NCBI RefSeq assembly: GCF_001042525.2
Contig: NZ_CP011921.2
Location: 682,001 to 746,000, forward strand
DNA: 64,000 bases
Reading direction: 5' to 3'
Source: Francisella orientalis FNO12
Lineage (GTDB): Bacteria; Pseudomonadota; Gammaproteobacteria; Francisellales; Francisellaceae
The notes below the pieces were generated by a model. That model was not told the DNA's origin. It worked only from the letters and a program-made list of their open reading frames with translations, and searched no databases. This document shows positions 49,421-60,450 of the stretch, in pieces; the stretch's first letter is position 1, and every line of letters begins with the position of its first letter. The translations under genes and the position numbers were made by a program.

Positions 49421-50010
49421 ACTACACTAAAGCAAAATATATAATGAGTGCAGCAAAAGTTTCTCAACTTCCTGAAGATACAGGAGTAGAAGTTGCCTTT
49501 GCTGGACGTTCAAATGCGGGTAAGTCGAGTGCGCTTAATGCTCTTACAGACCAAAAAGGTCTTGCTAGGGTAAGTAAAACTCCTGGTAGAACTCAATTAA
49601 TTAACTTATTTGATTTGGGAGATAATAAGCGTTTAGTTGATTTACCAGGTTATGGTTATGCAAAAGTTTCTGAAGCCATCAAAAAACAATGGCAAAGTGA
49701 GATGGAGAACTATTTGACATCTCGTAAATGTCTGGAAGGAATTGTGCTTTTAGTAGATTCTCGACATGAATTAAAAGAGTTTGATTCTTTGATGATTGAA
49801 ATGGCGATATCTTTTGATTTAAATTTACATATTCTTTTAACAAAAGCAGATAAGCTTAACAATAAAGAAAGAGCGCAAGCGAATAAAATGATAGAAAGTT
49901 TTTTAAAAACTTTTATCCGTACAGATAAAATTTCATATCAGTTATTTTCTTCATTAAGTAAAATGGGCTTAGATAAGTTAAAAGAAAGACTTGATATATG
50001 GTATCAGTAA
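49417..50010 (+). CDS. ysxC: Ribosome biogenesis GTPase YsxC/EngB
   Basis: 197 residues. A TrmE-Era-like GTPase for 50S assembly. G1 is [16 protein letters not shown], the switch region is [16 protein letters not shown]3 is [12 protein letters not shown] and G4 is LLTKADKL. Essential in many bacteria. Intact; its ATG overlaps the preceding stop. Confidence 0.96.
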   Translation: MNYTKAKYIMSAAKVSQLPEDTGVEVAFAGRSNAGKSSALNALTDQKGLARVSKTPGRTQLINLFDLGDNKRLVDLPGYGYAKVSEAIKKQWQSEMENYLTSRKCLEGIVLLVDSRHELKEFDSLMIEMAISFDLNLHILLTKADKLNNKERAQANKMIESFLKTFIRTDKISYQLFSSLSKMGLDKLKERLDIWYQ

Positions 50011-50141
50011 TATCCAAAATATTCTTATCATACATAGTTTAGCAATAGTTACATAATATAATTAAAATAGCCTATATAGAATATTCAATTCTAAGTTAAA
50101 ATACTTTAGTATAAAGTAGATCTAAAATCTTTTATAAATAT

Positions 50142-51954
50142 ATGAGGTAATTCTAAAGAATATATAAAATATTAAACTTTTACACCAAAGAAGAAGTTTC
50201 TTTAGATAGTTTTGTGTTTGCTGGGGAGAATGAGCCTTGGGAGATCCAGATGAATATTGATGAAATTAGTAAGAAAATCAACAAAGATTATTTCACTCAA
50301 GCATCACCATGTTTATCTAAATATATACCATTTATGTCGATAAAAGATCCATCAAGCTTTGTATCTTTAAGAGAGGCAGCTACACCATTGCTTAAGAGTA
50401 AAATTATTGGTAAAGAGTTAGGAATTAATCTATATTTTAAAGTCGAAGGTAAAAATCCTACTGGCTCATTCAAAGATAGAGGATCTGCAGTTGATATAAC
50501 AGTTGCAAAAGAGCTTGGTGCTAAAGGGATAGTGCTAGCATCTACAGGTAATATGGCTGCTTCAAGTGCTTGTTATGCAGCGGCTGCAAAGATGCCTTGT
50601 TTTATTATTGTGCCAGAAGGTGTCGCGACTTCTAAATTAGCTCAGGTAATGTCCTATGGTGGTAAAATAGTTCAAGTTAAAGGTAGTTCTAATGAGGCTG
50701 CAAAATTAGCTTATGATATTGCAAAATCAAAAGATTTTTTCTTGGCTGGGGATTATGCATTTAGAGTTGAAGGTCAAAAGACAGCGGCATTTGAACTTAT
50801 TGATCAGTTATTATTCCAAGTGCCAGATGAGGTTACAATACCTATAGGTTGTGGTACAAACATGACTGCTTATTATAAAGGTTTTTGTGAGTATAAAGAG
50901 TTAGGATTTATCAATTCTTTGCCTAAGCTTACTGGTGTTCAGTCTACTGAGGCAGATACCTTAGCTAGAGCATATCAAAAGAATCAAAATAGAATCAACC
51001 TCTAAAAACAGCTAATACAATAGCAACAGCAATAGCTGTGCCGTATCCTATTGATGGTGATAAAGCTATAGCTGCTATATATAGCACAGGTTGAGAATCT
51101 ACCGCGGCCATAGATATGAAGATGTTAGAAGCACAATATCTATTGTCGACTAAAGAAGGATTATTTGTGGAATTAGCATCAGCGTCAACTATTGCACATT
51201 TACTCAAAAAATATGAAGAAGGTAAGCTTCAAAAAGGAAGCACAGTAGTATGTGTACTATCTGGAGAAGGTCTAAAAGATCCTGCAGTAGTGCTAAAATC
51301 TGCTATTCAGCCATCAATTATATATCCAGCAGAGGCTGATTTTGACAGACTTTATAATAGTCATTTCTTTGATAATAAGACGATGTTATTCATAGAGCAA
51401 AATGAGGTGATATTTGATGAAGTACCAACTCTTGAAGAAGTTAAAAAAACTCTTGGTAAGTTATTTGGAGCAAATTATGATGAGAACTTCTTAACTAAGG
51501 TTAGAGAGCTAATTGAGAGATTCTTAGTTAAGGGTAAATCAATTAATGTATCAGATATACAAGATATTATCCAAGATGCTACTGAGATGGCAGATGCTAT
51601 CAGTAAAGATATATTAGATGTTAAGTCATTTAAAGTAAATGTAGAACTAGATCAAAAATCTGTAGTTGAAGTTACTGTCAAAGTCGCAGATCAATTATAT
51701 TTTGCATCAAGTTCAGGTGTTGGGCCAGTAGATGCCGTTTTAAATGCTTTGTGTAGAGCATGTCCTAGTGATATTAGCTATAGCTAACTGACTATAAAGT
51801 GAAAATACGTGGACAAGGTGCTGATGCTGTTGTTTATGTAGAGATGAGTTTAGAAAAAGAAGGTATTAAAAGTATTGGTAAAGCAGTTTCTCCAGATATA
51901 ATTCAAGCTTCTGTTGAAGCATTTATAGATGCATATAATATCGCGTATGCATAA
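50142..51954 (+). pseudogene. thrC: Broken threonine synthase gene with C-terminal LeuA-dimer-type domain
   Basis: The first part is threonine synthase (PLP enzyme, O-phosphohomoserine to threonine): KNPTGSFKDRGSAVDITVAK carries the PLP lysine, with STGNMAASSACYAAA and IGCGTNMTAYYKGF. Lesions: a frameshift with TAA at about 51003, TGA at 51092-51094, and a shift ending in TAA at 51785. After about residue 490 comes SSGVGPVDAVLNALCRA, then DYKVKIRGQGADAVVYVEMS and SPDIIQASVEAF, matching the LeuA_dimer regulatory domain of isopropylmalate/citramalate synthases. A GTG at 50214 and ATG at 50250 (GGAG upstream) open the long frame, but protein-like sequence runs back to an ATG at 50142 through in-frame stops. 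No active enzyme is expected. Confidence 0.85.
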
Positions 51955-51977
51955 GATTTTTTTGAAAGGTAAAAATT

Positions 51978-53660
51978 ATGACAAAAGTATTAAACAAATA
52001 TAGTAAAAGACTAACAGAAGATAAATCCCAAGGTGCATCACAAGCAATGTTGTATGGCACAGCTATGAATGATAATGATATGCACAAGCCACAAATAGGT
52101 ATTGCTAGTGTATGGTATGAGGGAAATACTTGTAATATGCATCTAAACCAGCTTGCACAGTTTGTCAAAAATAGTGTTGAAAAAGAGAACCTCAAAGGTA
52201 TGAGGTTTAATACTATTGGGGTTAGTGAAGGTATTTCTATGGGTACTGATGGCATGAGTTATTCTCTACAGTCTAGAGACCTTATCGCAGATTCGATTGA
52301 GACTGTAATGTCTGCACATTGGTATGATGGATTAGTATCTATACCTGGTTGCGATAAGAATATGCCTGGATGTATGATGGCTTTAGGTAGACTTAATAGA
52401 CCAGGATTTGTGATCTATGGAGGTACTATCCAAGCAGGCGTTATGCGTGGTAAGCCAATTGATATCGTTACAGCATTTCAGAGTTATGGAGCATGTTTAT
52501 CTGGTCAGATCTCAGAACAGGAACGTCAAGAGACAATCAAAAAAGCATGTCCAGGAGCAGGAGCATGTGGTGGTATGTATACTGCAAATACTATGGCATG
52601 TGCTATAGAAGCTTTAGGTATGAGTTTGCCATTTAGCTCATTAACGCCAGCAACTTCTATTGAGAAAGTACAAGAGTGTGACAAAGCCGGAGAGACAATT
52701 AGAAACTTATTAGAACTTGATATTAAGCCAAGAGATATTATGACTCGCAAAGCTTTTGAAAATGCTATGGTCCTTATCACTGTAATGGGAGGCTCTACTA
52801 ATACAGTGCTTCATCTGTTGGCTATGGCAAGTTCAGTAGATGTTGATTTAAATATTGATGATTTCCAAGAAATAGCTAATAAAACACCAGTATTAACAGA
52901 CTTTAAACCTAGTGGTAAATATGTAATGGCTAATTTGCATGCTATAGGTGGGACTCCAGCAGTGATGAAAATGCTATTAAAAGCTGGTATGTTGCATGGT
53001 GATTGTTTGACTGTAACCGGTAAGACTTTAGCAGAAAATCTTGAGAATGTTGCTGATCTTCCAGAAGATAATACAATCATACACAAGCTAGATAATCCTA
53101 TTAAAAAAACTGGTCATTTACAAATTTTAAAAGGCAATGTCGCACCTGAAGGATCTGTAGCTAAGATTACAGGTAAGGAAGGCTAAGTTTTTGAAGGAGC
53201 TGCGAATGTTTTTGATTCGGAAGAAGAAATGGTTGCTGCAGTAGAAGAAGGAAAAGTTAAAAAAGGTGATGTAATAGTTATTCGTTATGAAGGTCCTAAG
53301 GGTGGTCCTGGTATGCCAGAGATGCTTAAACCAACATCATTCATAATGGGTGCCGGCTTAGGTCAAGATGTCGCTTTAATCACAGATGGTCGTTTTTCGG
53401 GTGGTTCGCATGGGTTTATTGTTGGGCATATTGCTCCAGAAGCATATGAGGGTGGTATGTTAGCATTACTAGAAAATAGCGATAAAATTACTATTGATGT
53501 AATTAATAACGTTATAAATGTTGATATATCAGACCAAGAGATAGTTCAAAGAAGAGCTAAGTGGCAAGCGCCTACACAAAAGGCAAGTAGAGGGACTCTC
53601 AAGAAATATATAAAAACAGTTTCATCAGCTTCGACTGGTTGTGTTACAGATTTAGATTAA
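51978..53660 (+). pseudogene. ilvD: Dihydroxy-acid dehydratase gene with one nonsense codon
   Basis: About 560 codons encode IlvD, the Fe-S dehydratase of valine, leucine and isoleucine synthesis. Cysteines are in [14 protein letters not shown] and [20 protein letters not shown]. The frame is interrupted once, by TAA at 53184-53186 (KITGKEG[15 protein letters not shown]), and continues in the same frame with the C-terminal [20 protein letters not shown] and [12 protein letters not shown] single base change explains it. The missing C-terminal 28 percent holds conserved parts, so the product should be inactive unless the stop is read through. Confidence 0.9.
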
Positions 53661-53718
53661 AAATTTGTAGAAAACTACTGAATATACTTTTTCTATTTAA
53701 AAATTTCAAGTCTATGTC

Positions 53719-53724
53719 TATAAT
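53719..53724 (+). promoter_or_regulatory. -10 element of the ilvB operon
   Basis: A perfect TATAAT preceded at 17 bases by the weak -35 TTTAAA (53696-53701). The predicted start near 53731 falls inside the inverted repeat 53730-53763. Confidence 0.5.
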
Positions 53725-53729
53725 GATTT

Positions 53730-53763
53730 AACATTTAGGAAACTAATAGTATTTCTAAATGTT
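53730..53763. promoter_or_regulatory. Inverted repeat at the ilvB transcription start
   Basis: AACATTTAG (53730-53738) and CTAAATGTT (53755-53763): perfect 9-base arms 16 bases apart, at or just after the predicted start and before the ilvB ATG. No T run and no leader peptide rich in Ile/Val/Leu was seen, so an operator or mRNA hairpin is more likely than classical ilv attenuation. Confidence 0.45.
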
Positions 53764-53804
53764 GTTAAGTGTTAAAAATATTGAATAAAGGAGAGTGCTT
53801 AAGT

Positions 53805-55511
53805 ATGAAAATAACAGGCTCTCAAGCCATCGTGAAATCATTGGAAGCTCAGGGTGTTGATTGTGTATTTGGGTATCCTGGTGGTGCTATTATGCCTACA
53901 TACGATGCCTTGCATGAGTCAAGGGATAAAGTTTATCACATTTTAGTTAGACATGAACAAGGTGCTGTGCATGCTGCTGTAGACTATGCTAGAGCTACTG
54001 AAAAAGTCGGCGTAGCAATAGCGACTTCAGGTCCAGGAGCAACAAATCTTATTACTGGAATTGCTGATGCTCAGATTGATTCTGTTCCTCTTGTTTGTAT
54101 TACAGGCCAAGTTTTTAGTCCATTATTGGGTACAGATGCATTCCAAGAAGCGGATATTATAGGTATGTCTGTAGCAGCAACAAAATGGAACTATCAAATA
54201 ACTGATCCTAATGAAATACCAAAGATATTCAAAAAAGCATTTTAAATAGCATCAAATGGCAGACCAGGTGCTGTGCTTATTGATATTACAAAAGATGCTC
54301 AAGTCGGTATGATGGAGTACAAAGAAGCTGTTGGCAATAAGCTAGGTAAATGGTTACACAAGCCGACAATAAATATGGACGATATCCTAAAAGCATCAGA
54401 ATATATCAATACTGCTAAAAAGCCTATTTTAATTACAGGTCATGGAGTTATGCTTTCTAGAGCAGAAGAAGCAGTATTAAAGTTGGCTGAGAAGGCAAAT
54501 ATACCTGTTGTGAGTACTTTATTAGGTTTGTCAGCATTTCCTTATAATCATGAGCTGTATAAAGGTATGCTAGGTATGCATGGTAATTATGCAGCAAATG
54601 TTCTTTATAATGAAGCTGATGTAGTAATTGCTGTAGGTATGAGATTTGATGATAGAGTAACTGGTGATTTGAATCATTATTTACCAAATGCGAAAATTAT
54701 CCATATAGAAATTGACCCTTCTGAAATTAATAAAAATGTTAAAGCTGATATTGGTATCAATGCTGATGCGAAAGAGGCACTAAATTGTTTATTACCATAT
54801 ATAGCTAATAATTCTCATAATGAATGGCATAAGGAGTTTGCATCTGAGCATCAAAAAGAAATAAACGCAGTAATAAAAGATGAAACTATGCCGACTGAGG
54901 GTGAATTGAAAATGGCTGAAGTAATAAGTCTTTTATCTAAAGCTACAGAAGGACGTGCTGTAATAGTTTCAGATGTTGGTCAACATCAAATGATTGCTGC
55001 TAGATACTATCAGTTTTTAGAGACTAATTCTCATATTAGTTCTGGCGGTTTAGGAACTATGGGGTTTGCTTTACCATCAGCAATTGGAGCAAAGATGGGC
55101 GTTAAGGATAGTAGAACTGTAGTTGCTGTAATAGGTGATGGCGGTTTTCAGATGAATATACAAGAACTAGCAGTGCTTAATCAAGAAGGAATTAATGTAA
55201 AAATTCTAATTTTGAATAATTCATTCTTAGGTATGGTTCGTCAGTGGCAGGAGTTATTTTTTGAGAGTAGATACTCTTATACAAAAATATCATCACCAGA
55301 CTTTGTGAAAGTAGCAGAAGCATATGGAATACAAGCTGAAAGAGTAAAAGAAAGAAAAGATCTAAAAGATCTAAAAGATGCTATAGAAAGATTTCTTAAT
55401 TCAGACAGTTCTTATTTGCTTGAGGTAATGGTAGAAAACCAGGAAAATGTTTTTCCTATGGTTCCAGCTGGAGAATCGATTAGTAACACAAAGCTAGGTA
55501 GAGAGGAGTAG
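53805..55511 (+). pseudogene. ilvB: Acetolactate synthase large-subunit gene with one nonsense codon
   Basis: About 568 codons. Start chosen at ATG 53805 after AAAGGAGAG; the N-terminus [20 protein letters not shown] is typical. TPP-binding enzyme joining two pyruvates (or pyruvate and 2-ketobutyrate). The catalytic Glu is in [12 protein letters not shown]; the TPP/Mg motif is GDGGFQMNIQELAVLNQ. A single in-frame TAA at 54243-54245 (FKKAF-stop-IASNGRPGAVLID) splits it near residue 147; downstream sequence is otherwise clean. Likely one base change and recent. Confidence 0.9.
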
Positions 55512-55515
55512 AGCT

Positions 55516-55833
55516 ATGAGTGAAAATATATATTTTATAACAATGAATACGGAAAATACTCTTTGTGTGTTACAAAGAATTTCTTCTGTTTTATCACGTA
55601 ATCGTGTAAATATAGAACAGTTAACAGTATTTGAGACAGCAAATAAAGGTATTTCTCATTTCAATCTTGTAGTACATAGTACGCAAGATAAGATAGAAAA
55701 AATCGTAAAAAAACTGGCAAATGTGATTGAAGTAATAGATATTAATATTACAAACTGTTTACCTATGCAAGGAACTGTAATAAGTGAAATTCCTCAAAAC
55801 GTAAAAACAGTTAGTCAAAGAAAAGTAGCTTAA
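55516..55833 (+). CDS. ilvH: Acetolactate synthase small (ACT) subunit
   Basis: 105 residues, one ACT domain (VLQRISSVLSRNRVNIEQLT) plus a short tail, the size of E. coli IlvN rather than the longer IlvH. It binds valine for feedback control of the large subunit. The frame is intact but its partner ilvB carries a stop, so it is probably functionally orphaned. Four bases after ilvB. Confidence 0.88.
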   Translation: MSENIYFITMNTENTLCVLQRISSVLSRNRVNIEQLTVFETANKGISHFNLVVHSTQDKIEKIVKKLANVIEVIDINITNCLPMQGTVISEIPQNVKTVSQRKVA

Positions 55834-55859
55834 TATTAAAACTTAGGAGAATATAATAA

Positions 55860-56904
55860 ATGGCAAAAATGAAATTTGGTAGTGTAGAAGAAACAGTTGT
55901 AACACAACAAGAATTTACTTTAGAGAAAGCTTTAGAAACTCTAAAAGACGAGACTATCGCAATTATTGGTTATGGAGTACAAGGGACCGGCACAAGCTCT
56001 TAATTTAAGAGATAATGGTTTTAATGTAATAATTGGGCAAAGAGAAAACTCTAAATCATGGGATAAAGCTATCGAAGATGGTTGGGTTGCTGGTAAATCT
56101 TTATTTAACATTGCTGAAGCTACTGCTAAAGGTACAATTGTTGTTAACTTATTATCAGATGCTGGTCAGATTGTTTCTTGGAATACTATTAAAGAGAACC
56201 TTAAGTCAGGTGATTTATTAATGTTCTCTCATGGTTTTGGTGTGACTTACAATGAGAAAACTAGCATTATTCCACCAGCAGATGTTGGTGTTGCTTTAGT
56301 AGCACCAAAAGGTTCTGGTACTAGTGTTAGAAGATTATTCTTGGCTAAGAAAGGTATCAACTCAAGCATCGCAATCTATCAAGATGCTACAGGTAATGCT
56401 GAAAAAAGAACTTTAGCTTATGGTATAGGTGTAGGTTCTGGTTATTTATTTGAAACTACTTTTGAAAAAGAAGTTTATAGTGATTTAACTGGTGAGAGAG
56501 GTGTTCTTATGGGTGCTCTTGCTGGAATTATTGAAGCTCAATATGAAGTCTTACGTGCAAATGGACACTCTCCAAGTGAAGCTTTCAATGAAACGGTTGA
56601 AGAGTTAACACAAAGCTTAGTGCCTTTAGTTGCTGAAAATGGTATGGACTGGATGTTTGCAAACTGTTCTACTACAGCTCAAAGCAGTGCTTTAGATTGG
56701 GCTCCTAAATTTAGAGATTCTACTAAAGGTGTGTTTGCCGAGCTATATAATGAAGTAAAAAATGGTAATGAAGCACAACGTACTATTGATAAAAACAGTC
56801 ATGCTGATTACTGTAAAGATCTAGAAAAAGAGCTTGAAGAACTTAGCCAAAAAGAAGTATGGCAAGCTGGTAAAACAGTTAGATCTCTTCGTCCTAATAA
56901 ATAA
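55860..56904 (+). pseudogene. ilvC: Ketol-acid reductoisomerase gene with a frameshift
   Basis: ATG at 55860 after TAGGAGA reads MAKMKFGSVEETV to the NADPH fingerprint IIGYGVQG, where GGGACCGG at 55983-55990 puts the frame out. Removing one base (for example A 55986) restores GYGVQGPAQALNLRDNGFNV and the rest of a class I KARI, including the metal-binding DLTGERGVLMGALAG and ETVEELTQSLVP. The product without correction stops within a few codons. Translation from an internal start would lack the NADPH fingerprint. Length about 347 residues if corrected. Confidence 0.88.
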
Positions 56905-56984
56905 TTAAATCATAAAACTATTATCTCTAATATCTATCTATATAAATTTACTGTGAATTTGTAATAGGTATAATCCTTTGATTA

Positions 56985-59900
56985 TTAGGCTATGTTTTTC
57001 AAAAAACTCTCTATAAACACTATTCTTTGTTCAGGAGTTTTTGTGCTTTTTGTAATAAGTAAATCTTGTTCTTTTGTGATTCTAAAGTCAGTAGGTTGAG
57101 CTTGAATTAGCTTTATTAGCTTTTGAGGCTCGAATTTAGATATATTAGCAAAGTTAATCTTACCAGATGTAGCAAACATCTTTATTTGTCCAATACCTAA
57201 ACTTATAGCATCAATTTTTATGTGAGCAACTTTTAAAAGATATAACACTTCAACAGGTAGCCTACCAAAACGATCAATAAGTTCAATTTTTATATTTACT
57301 AATTCTTTATGATCGGCTTTTGAAATTCGTTTATAAATGTTTAACCTAGTATTTACATCACTAATATAGTAGTCAGGAATTAGTGTTGGAATATTAAGTT
57401 CAACTTCACAAACTGTTAAGTTAATGACATCTTCAATATTCAGCTCCTTTCCAGCTTTAAGATTAGCAATCGTTTTATCTAAGAGATCCATATATAGATT
57501 TAGACCTATACCATCAATATTACCACTTTGTTCTTGTCCAAGAATCTCTCCAGCTCCACGAATTTCTAAATCATGGTTTGCTAGTGTAAAGCCACCTCCA
57601 AGTGAATCAGTGCTACCAATTGCCTCTAATCTTTTTATAGCATCTTTTGTAATACTACTTTCACTAGGAATTAGCATATATGCGTAAGCTTGATGGTGGG
57701 AGCGTCCAACTCTACCTCTTAATTGATGTAGTTGTGCTAAACCTAGATTATTAGCATCTTCGATAATTAAAGTATTAGCATTTGGAATATCAATACCAGT
57801 TTCAATAATTGTGGTACAAAGTAATATATGATATTTATTATGTTTAAAGTCAAACATTATCTTTTGAATTTCTTTTTCACTCATCTGACCATGAGCAATA
57901 GCTATTCTCAACCGAGGGAATAGTTCTTGGAGAATTTCTTTTTTCTTTTGAATAGTGTCAATCTTATTATAAAGATAGAAAATTTGTCCACCACGAATGG
58001 TTTCACGACTTACAGCTTCACGGATTATATTATTATCATATTCCTTAACAAATGTTTTTACAGATAAACGTTTAGCAGGGGGAGATGCAATAATTGATAG
58101 ATCACGAAGTGCTGAGAATGCCATGCTTAAACTACGTGGAATAGGAGTTGCTGACATTGTCAGAATATCTATTTCAGCTTTAAGGGCTTTTAATTTTTCT
58201 TTTTGCGCGACACCGAAGCGATGCTCTTCATCAATAATTAATAAGCCTAAGTTATTAAAGTAGATTTTTGAGGATATAAGCTTATGTGTACCAATTATTA
58301 TATCAACTGTACCTTTTTTGAGATTATCAAAGAGCTCTTCTTGTGCTTTTGCTGTTTTTGAACGAGTTATAACCTCTATATTTACATCAGTATTAGCAAA
58401 CCTGTCTTTAAAACTATTGTAGTGTTGTTGAGCTAAAATAGTTGTAGGTACTAAAATTGCTACTTGTTTTTGATTTTGAGTTGCTAGAAATGCTGCTCGC
58501 ATCGCAATTTCTGTTTTTCCAAAACCAACATCACCACAAATAAGTCTGTCCATTGGCTTAGCAGATATCATATCTTTAAAGACATCGTTTATCGCTAAGA
58601 GTTGATCAGGAGTCTCTTCATATGGAAAATCTGCACAGAATCGTAGATATTCTTCTTCATCTAAAGAATTGCTGAATCCTTGTCGCATCTCTCTTTTTGC
58701 ATATATCTCTAAGAGATTTGCAGCAACATCGATAATCTTTTTGATAGTCTTTTCTTTTTGCTTTTTCCATTTATCTGAACTAAGTTTATTTAATGTTATT
58801 TTTTCAGTAATAGAAGAGTTATAAATAGAAATTAGATTTAATGAAGTGATTGGCACATAAATTTTTGCATCATTTGCATATCTTAGAAGTATAAACTCAT
58901 CTTTTTTACCATTTAATTCAATACTTTCTAAGCCTTCGTATCTGCCAATACCATGATCAATATGGACTACATGTATTCCGTGTTTTAGATCTGTCAGATC
59001 TTTAAGGTCAATAGTAGGGTGATGATCATATTCTGATATTTTAGAAGAATTTTGAATATGCTCAGGAAAAAGATCTGATTCAGTAATTAATATGATTTTC
59101 TTATCAATTATTACACCTTCTTGAAAAGGTGAGATAATTAAGCAAAATTTATCTTTTATTTTAAGAGCATCGTCAAAACTTTTTGCAATTATTATATTTA
59201 ACTGTAACTTATTCAAATGCTCTAAAAGTATCTCACCACGTCCATTCGAATCAGTTGAAAATATAACTTTATCAAAATTAGAGCTATCTATTAATTTTTG
59301 TAAATCCCTAAAAGGATTAGCTAATTTATAGTTTGCTGAGATTTTTTCTAGATGATCTATATTTAAAGTTTTAGACTTAGATTTTGGTTGTTGGTACCAT
59401 TTGATATGTTGATGTTTTTCATACAGATCTTTGACTTCTTTTTGTGAATAAAAAAGTTCTTGATATGGTAAAACAGGTCTATCAATATCATGTTTTAACT
59501 CATTATATCTATATTTAACCTCTTCTGAGAATGCTTCAATTGAGTTGCTAATATTATCAATAAGATGGATATTTGCAGACTTTGGTAAGTAGTCAAATAG
59601 ACTAATAAGTTCAGAGTAAAATAATGGTAAATAGAACTCAATACCACTAAAGTATTCATTATTTTTTATATATGTTGCAATAGTTGAGTTCTGTGTTTGA
59701 TCTCCACATAGTATTTTGAGTTTTTCTAATGCTAAAGAAGTATTTTGTGAATTATAAATCAGCTCATGTGAAGGCATAATATTTATAGATTTTATTTCTT
59801 TGCCAGAGCGTTGAGTTTCTATATCTAACTCTTTGATTGTATCAACTTCATCATCAAAAAGATCAATTCTAAAAGCTACTTTTGATCCAACTGGAAAAAT

Positions 59901-60404
59901 ATCGATAATACTACCACGGATACTAAATTCACCTTTTTCAAAAACATTGTTTACTAAAGTATATCCAGCTTCGGTTAGTAATACTTTTTGTTTAGTTATG
60001 TCTAAGCTATCGCCTGTCTTAAGTATGAAACTATGTTCTTTGATAAACTTGGCAGGAGGAAGTTTTCTTAATGTATTTGAAATACTTGTTATTACTAGAG
60101 TGTTTTTAGGATTCTGTGTAAGTTTATGCAATATTTCTTGTCTTCTTGAGATAATGTCTATTGCTGCAGAAAATCTATCATAAGGTAGTATTTCTAAGTT
60201 AGGAAAATAGAATACTTCTATTTTTGAGTCTTTATTTAGATACTTTAATTCATCATAAACTCTATATGCTTGTTGAGAGTCTTCAGCAACTATTAGATTA
60301 AAGTCGCAATTTTGTTTAAGATATTCGTTAAACAAAATGCTAAAAGAAGAACTATAAGCATTAGACACAATAGTATCTTTTGCAGATATTTGATTGTTGA
60401 GCAT
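56985..60404 (-). CDS. mfd: Transcription-repair coupling factor
   Basis: 1139 residues. Displaces RNA polymerase stalled at lesions and recruits UvrA. Order: UvrB-like N-terminal region, RNA-polymerase-interacting Tudor-like domain (HVVHIDHGIGRYEGLESIEL), RecG-like translocase with Walker A CGDVGFGKTEIAMRAAF and DEEH box IIDEEHRFGV, the TRG motif region (GRVGRSHHQAYAYML) and a C-terminal regulatory domain. Full length and intact, convergent with the ilvC relic. Confidence 0.98.
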   Translation of the reverse strand: MLNNQISAKDTIVSNAYSSSFSILFNEYLKQNCDFNLIVAEDSQQAYRVYDELKYLNKDSKIEVFYFPNLEILPYDRFSAAIDIISRRQEILHKLTQNPKNTLVITSISNTLRKLPPAKFIKEHSFILKTGDSLDITKQKVLLTEAGYTLVNNVFEKGEFSIRGSIIDIFPVGSKVAFRIDLFDDEVDTIKELDIETQRSGKEIKSINIMPSHELIYNSQNTSLALEKLKILCGDQTQNSTIATYIKNNEYFSGIEFYLPLFYSELISLFDYLPKSANIHLIDNISNSIEAFSEEVKYRYNELKHDIDRPVLPYQELFYSQKEVKDLYEKHQHIKWYQQPKSKSKTLNIDHLEKISANYKLANPFRDLQKLIDSSNFDKVIFSTDSNGRGEILLEHLNKLQLNIIIAKSFDDALKIKDKFCLIISPFQEGVIIDKKIILITESDLFPEHIQNSSKISEYDHHPTIDLKDLTDLKHGIHVVHIDHGIGRYEGLESIELNGKKDEFILLRYANDAKIYVPITSLNLISIYNSSITEKITLNKLSSDKWKKQKEKTIKKIIDVAANLLEIYAKREMRQGFSNSLDEEEYLRFCADFPYEETPDQLLAINDVFKDMISAKPMDRLICGDVGFGKTEIAMRAAFLATQNQKQVAILVPTTILAQQHYNSFKDRFANTDVNIEVITRSKTAKAQEELFDNLKKGTVDIIIGTHKLISSKIYFNNLGLLIIDEEHRFGVAQKEKLKALKAEIDILTMSATPIPRSLSMAFSALRDLSIIASPPAKRLSVKTFVKEYDNNIIREAVSRETIRGGQIFYLYNKIDTIQKKKEILQELFPRLRIAIAHGQMSEKEIQKIMFDFKHNKYHILLCTTIIETGIDIPNANTLIIEDANNLGLAQLHQLRGRVGRSHHQAYAYMLIPSESSITKDAIKRLEAIGSTDSLGGGFTLANHDLEIRGAGEILGQEQSGNIDGIGLNLYMDLLDKTIANLKAGKELNIEDVINLTVCEVELNIPTLIPDYYISDVNTRLNIYKRISKADHKELVNIKIELIDRFGRLPVEVLYLLKVAHIKIDAISLGIGQIKMFATSGKINFANISKFEPQKLIKLIQAQPTDFRITKEQDLLITKSTKTPEQRIVFIESFLKNIA

Positions 60405-60450
60405 TAAAATTTAGTAGATTAGAAATTATTAGAATAAATAATAATATAAA

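Noticed and set aside
52526-53086. Minus-strand frames inside ilvD
   Set aside because: Antisense to conserved IlvD sequence; the real frame is clear apart from one stop.
53661-53804. ilv attenuator leader peptide
   Set aside because: No short frame rich in Ile, Val and Leu, and no terminator-type hairpin with a T run was found before ilvB.
57424-60183. Several plus-strand frames inside mfd
   Set aside because: All are antisense to conserved Mfd motifs and have no independent support.
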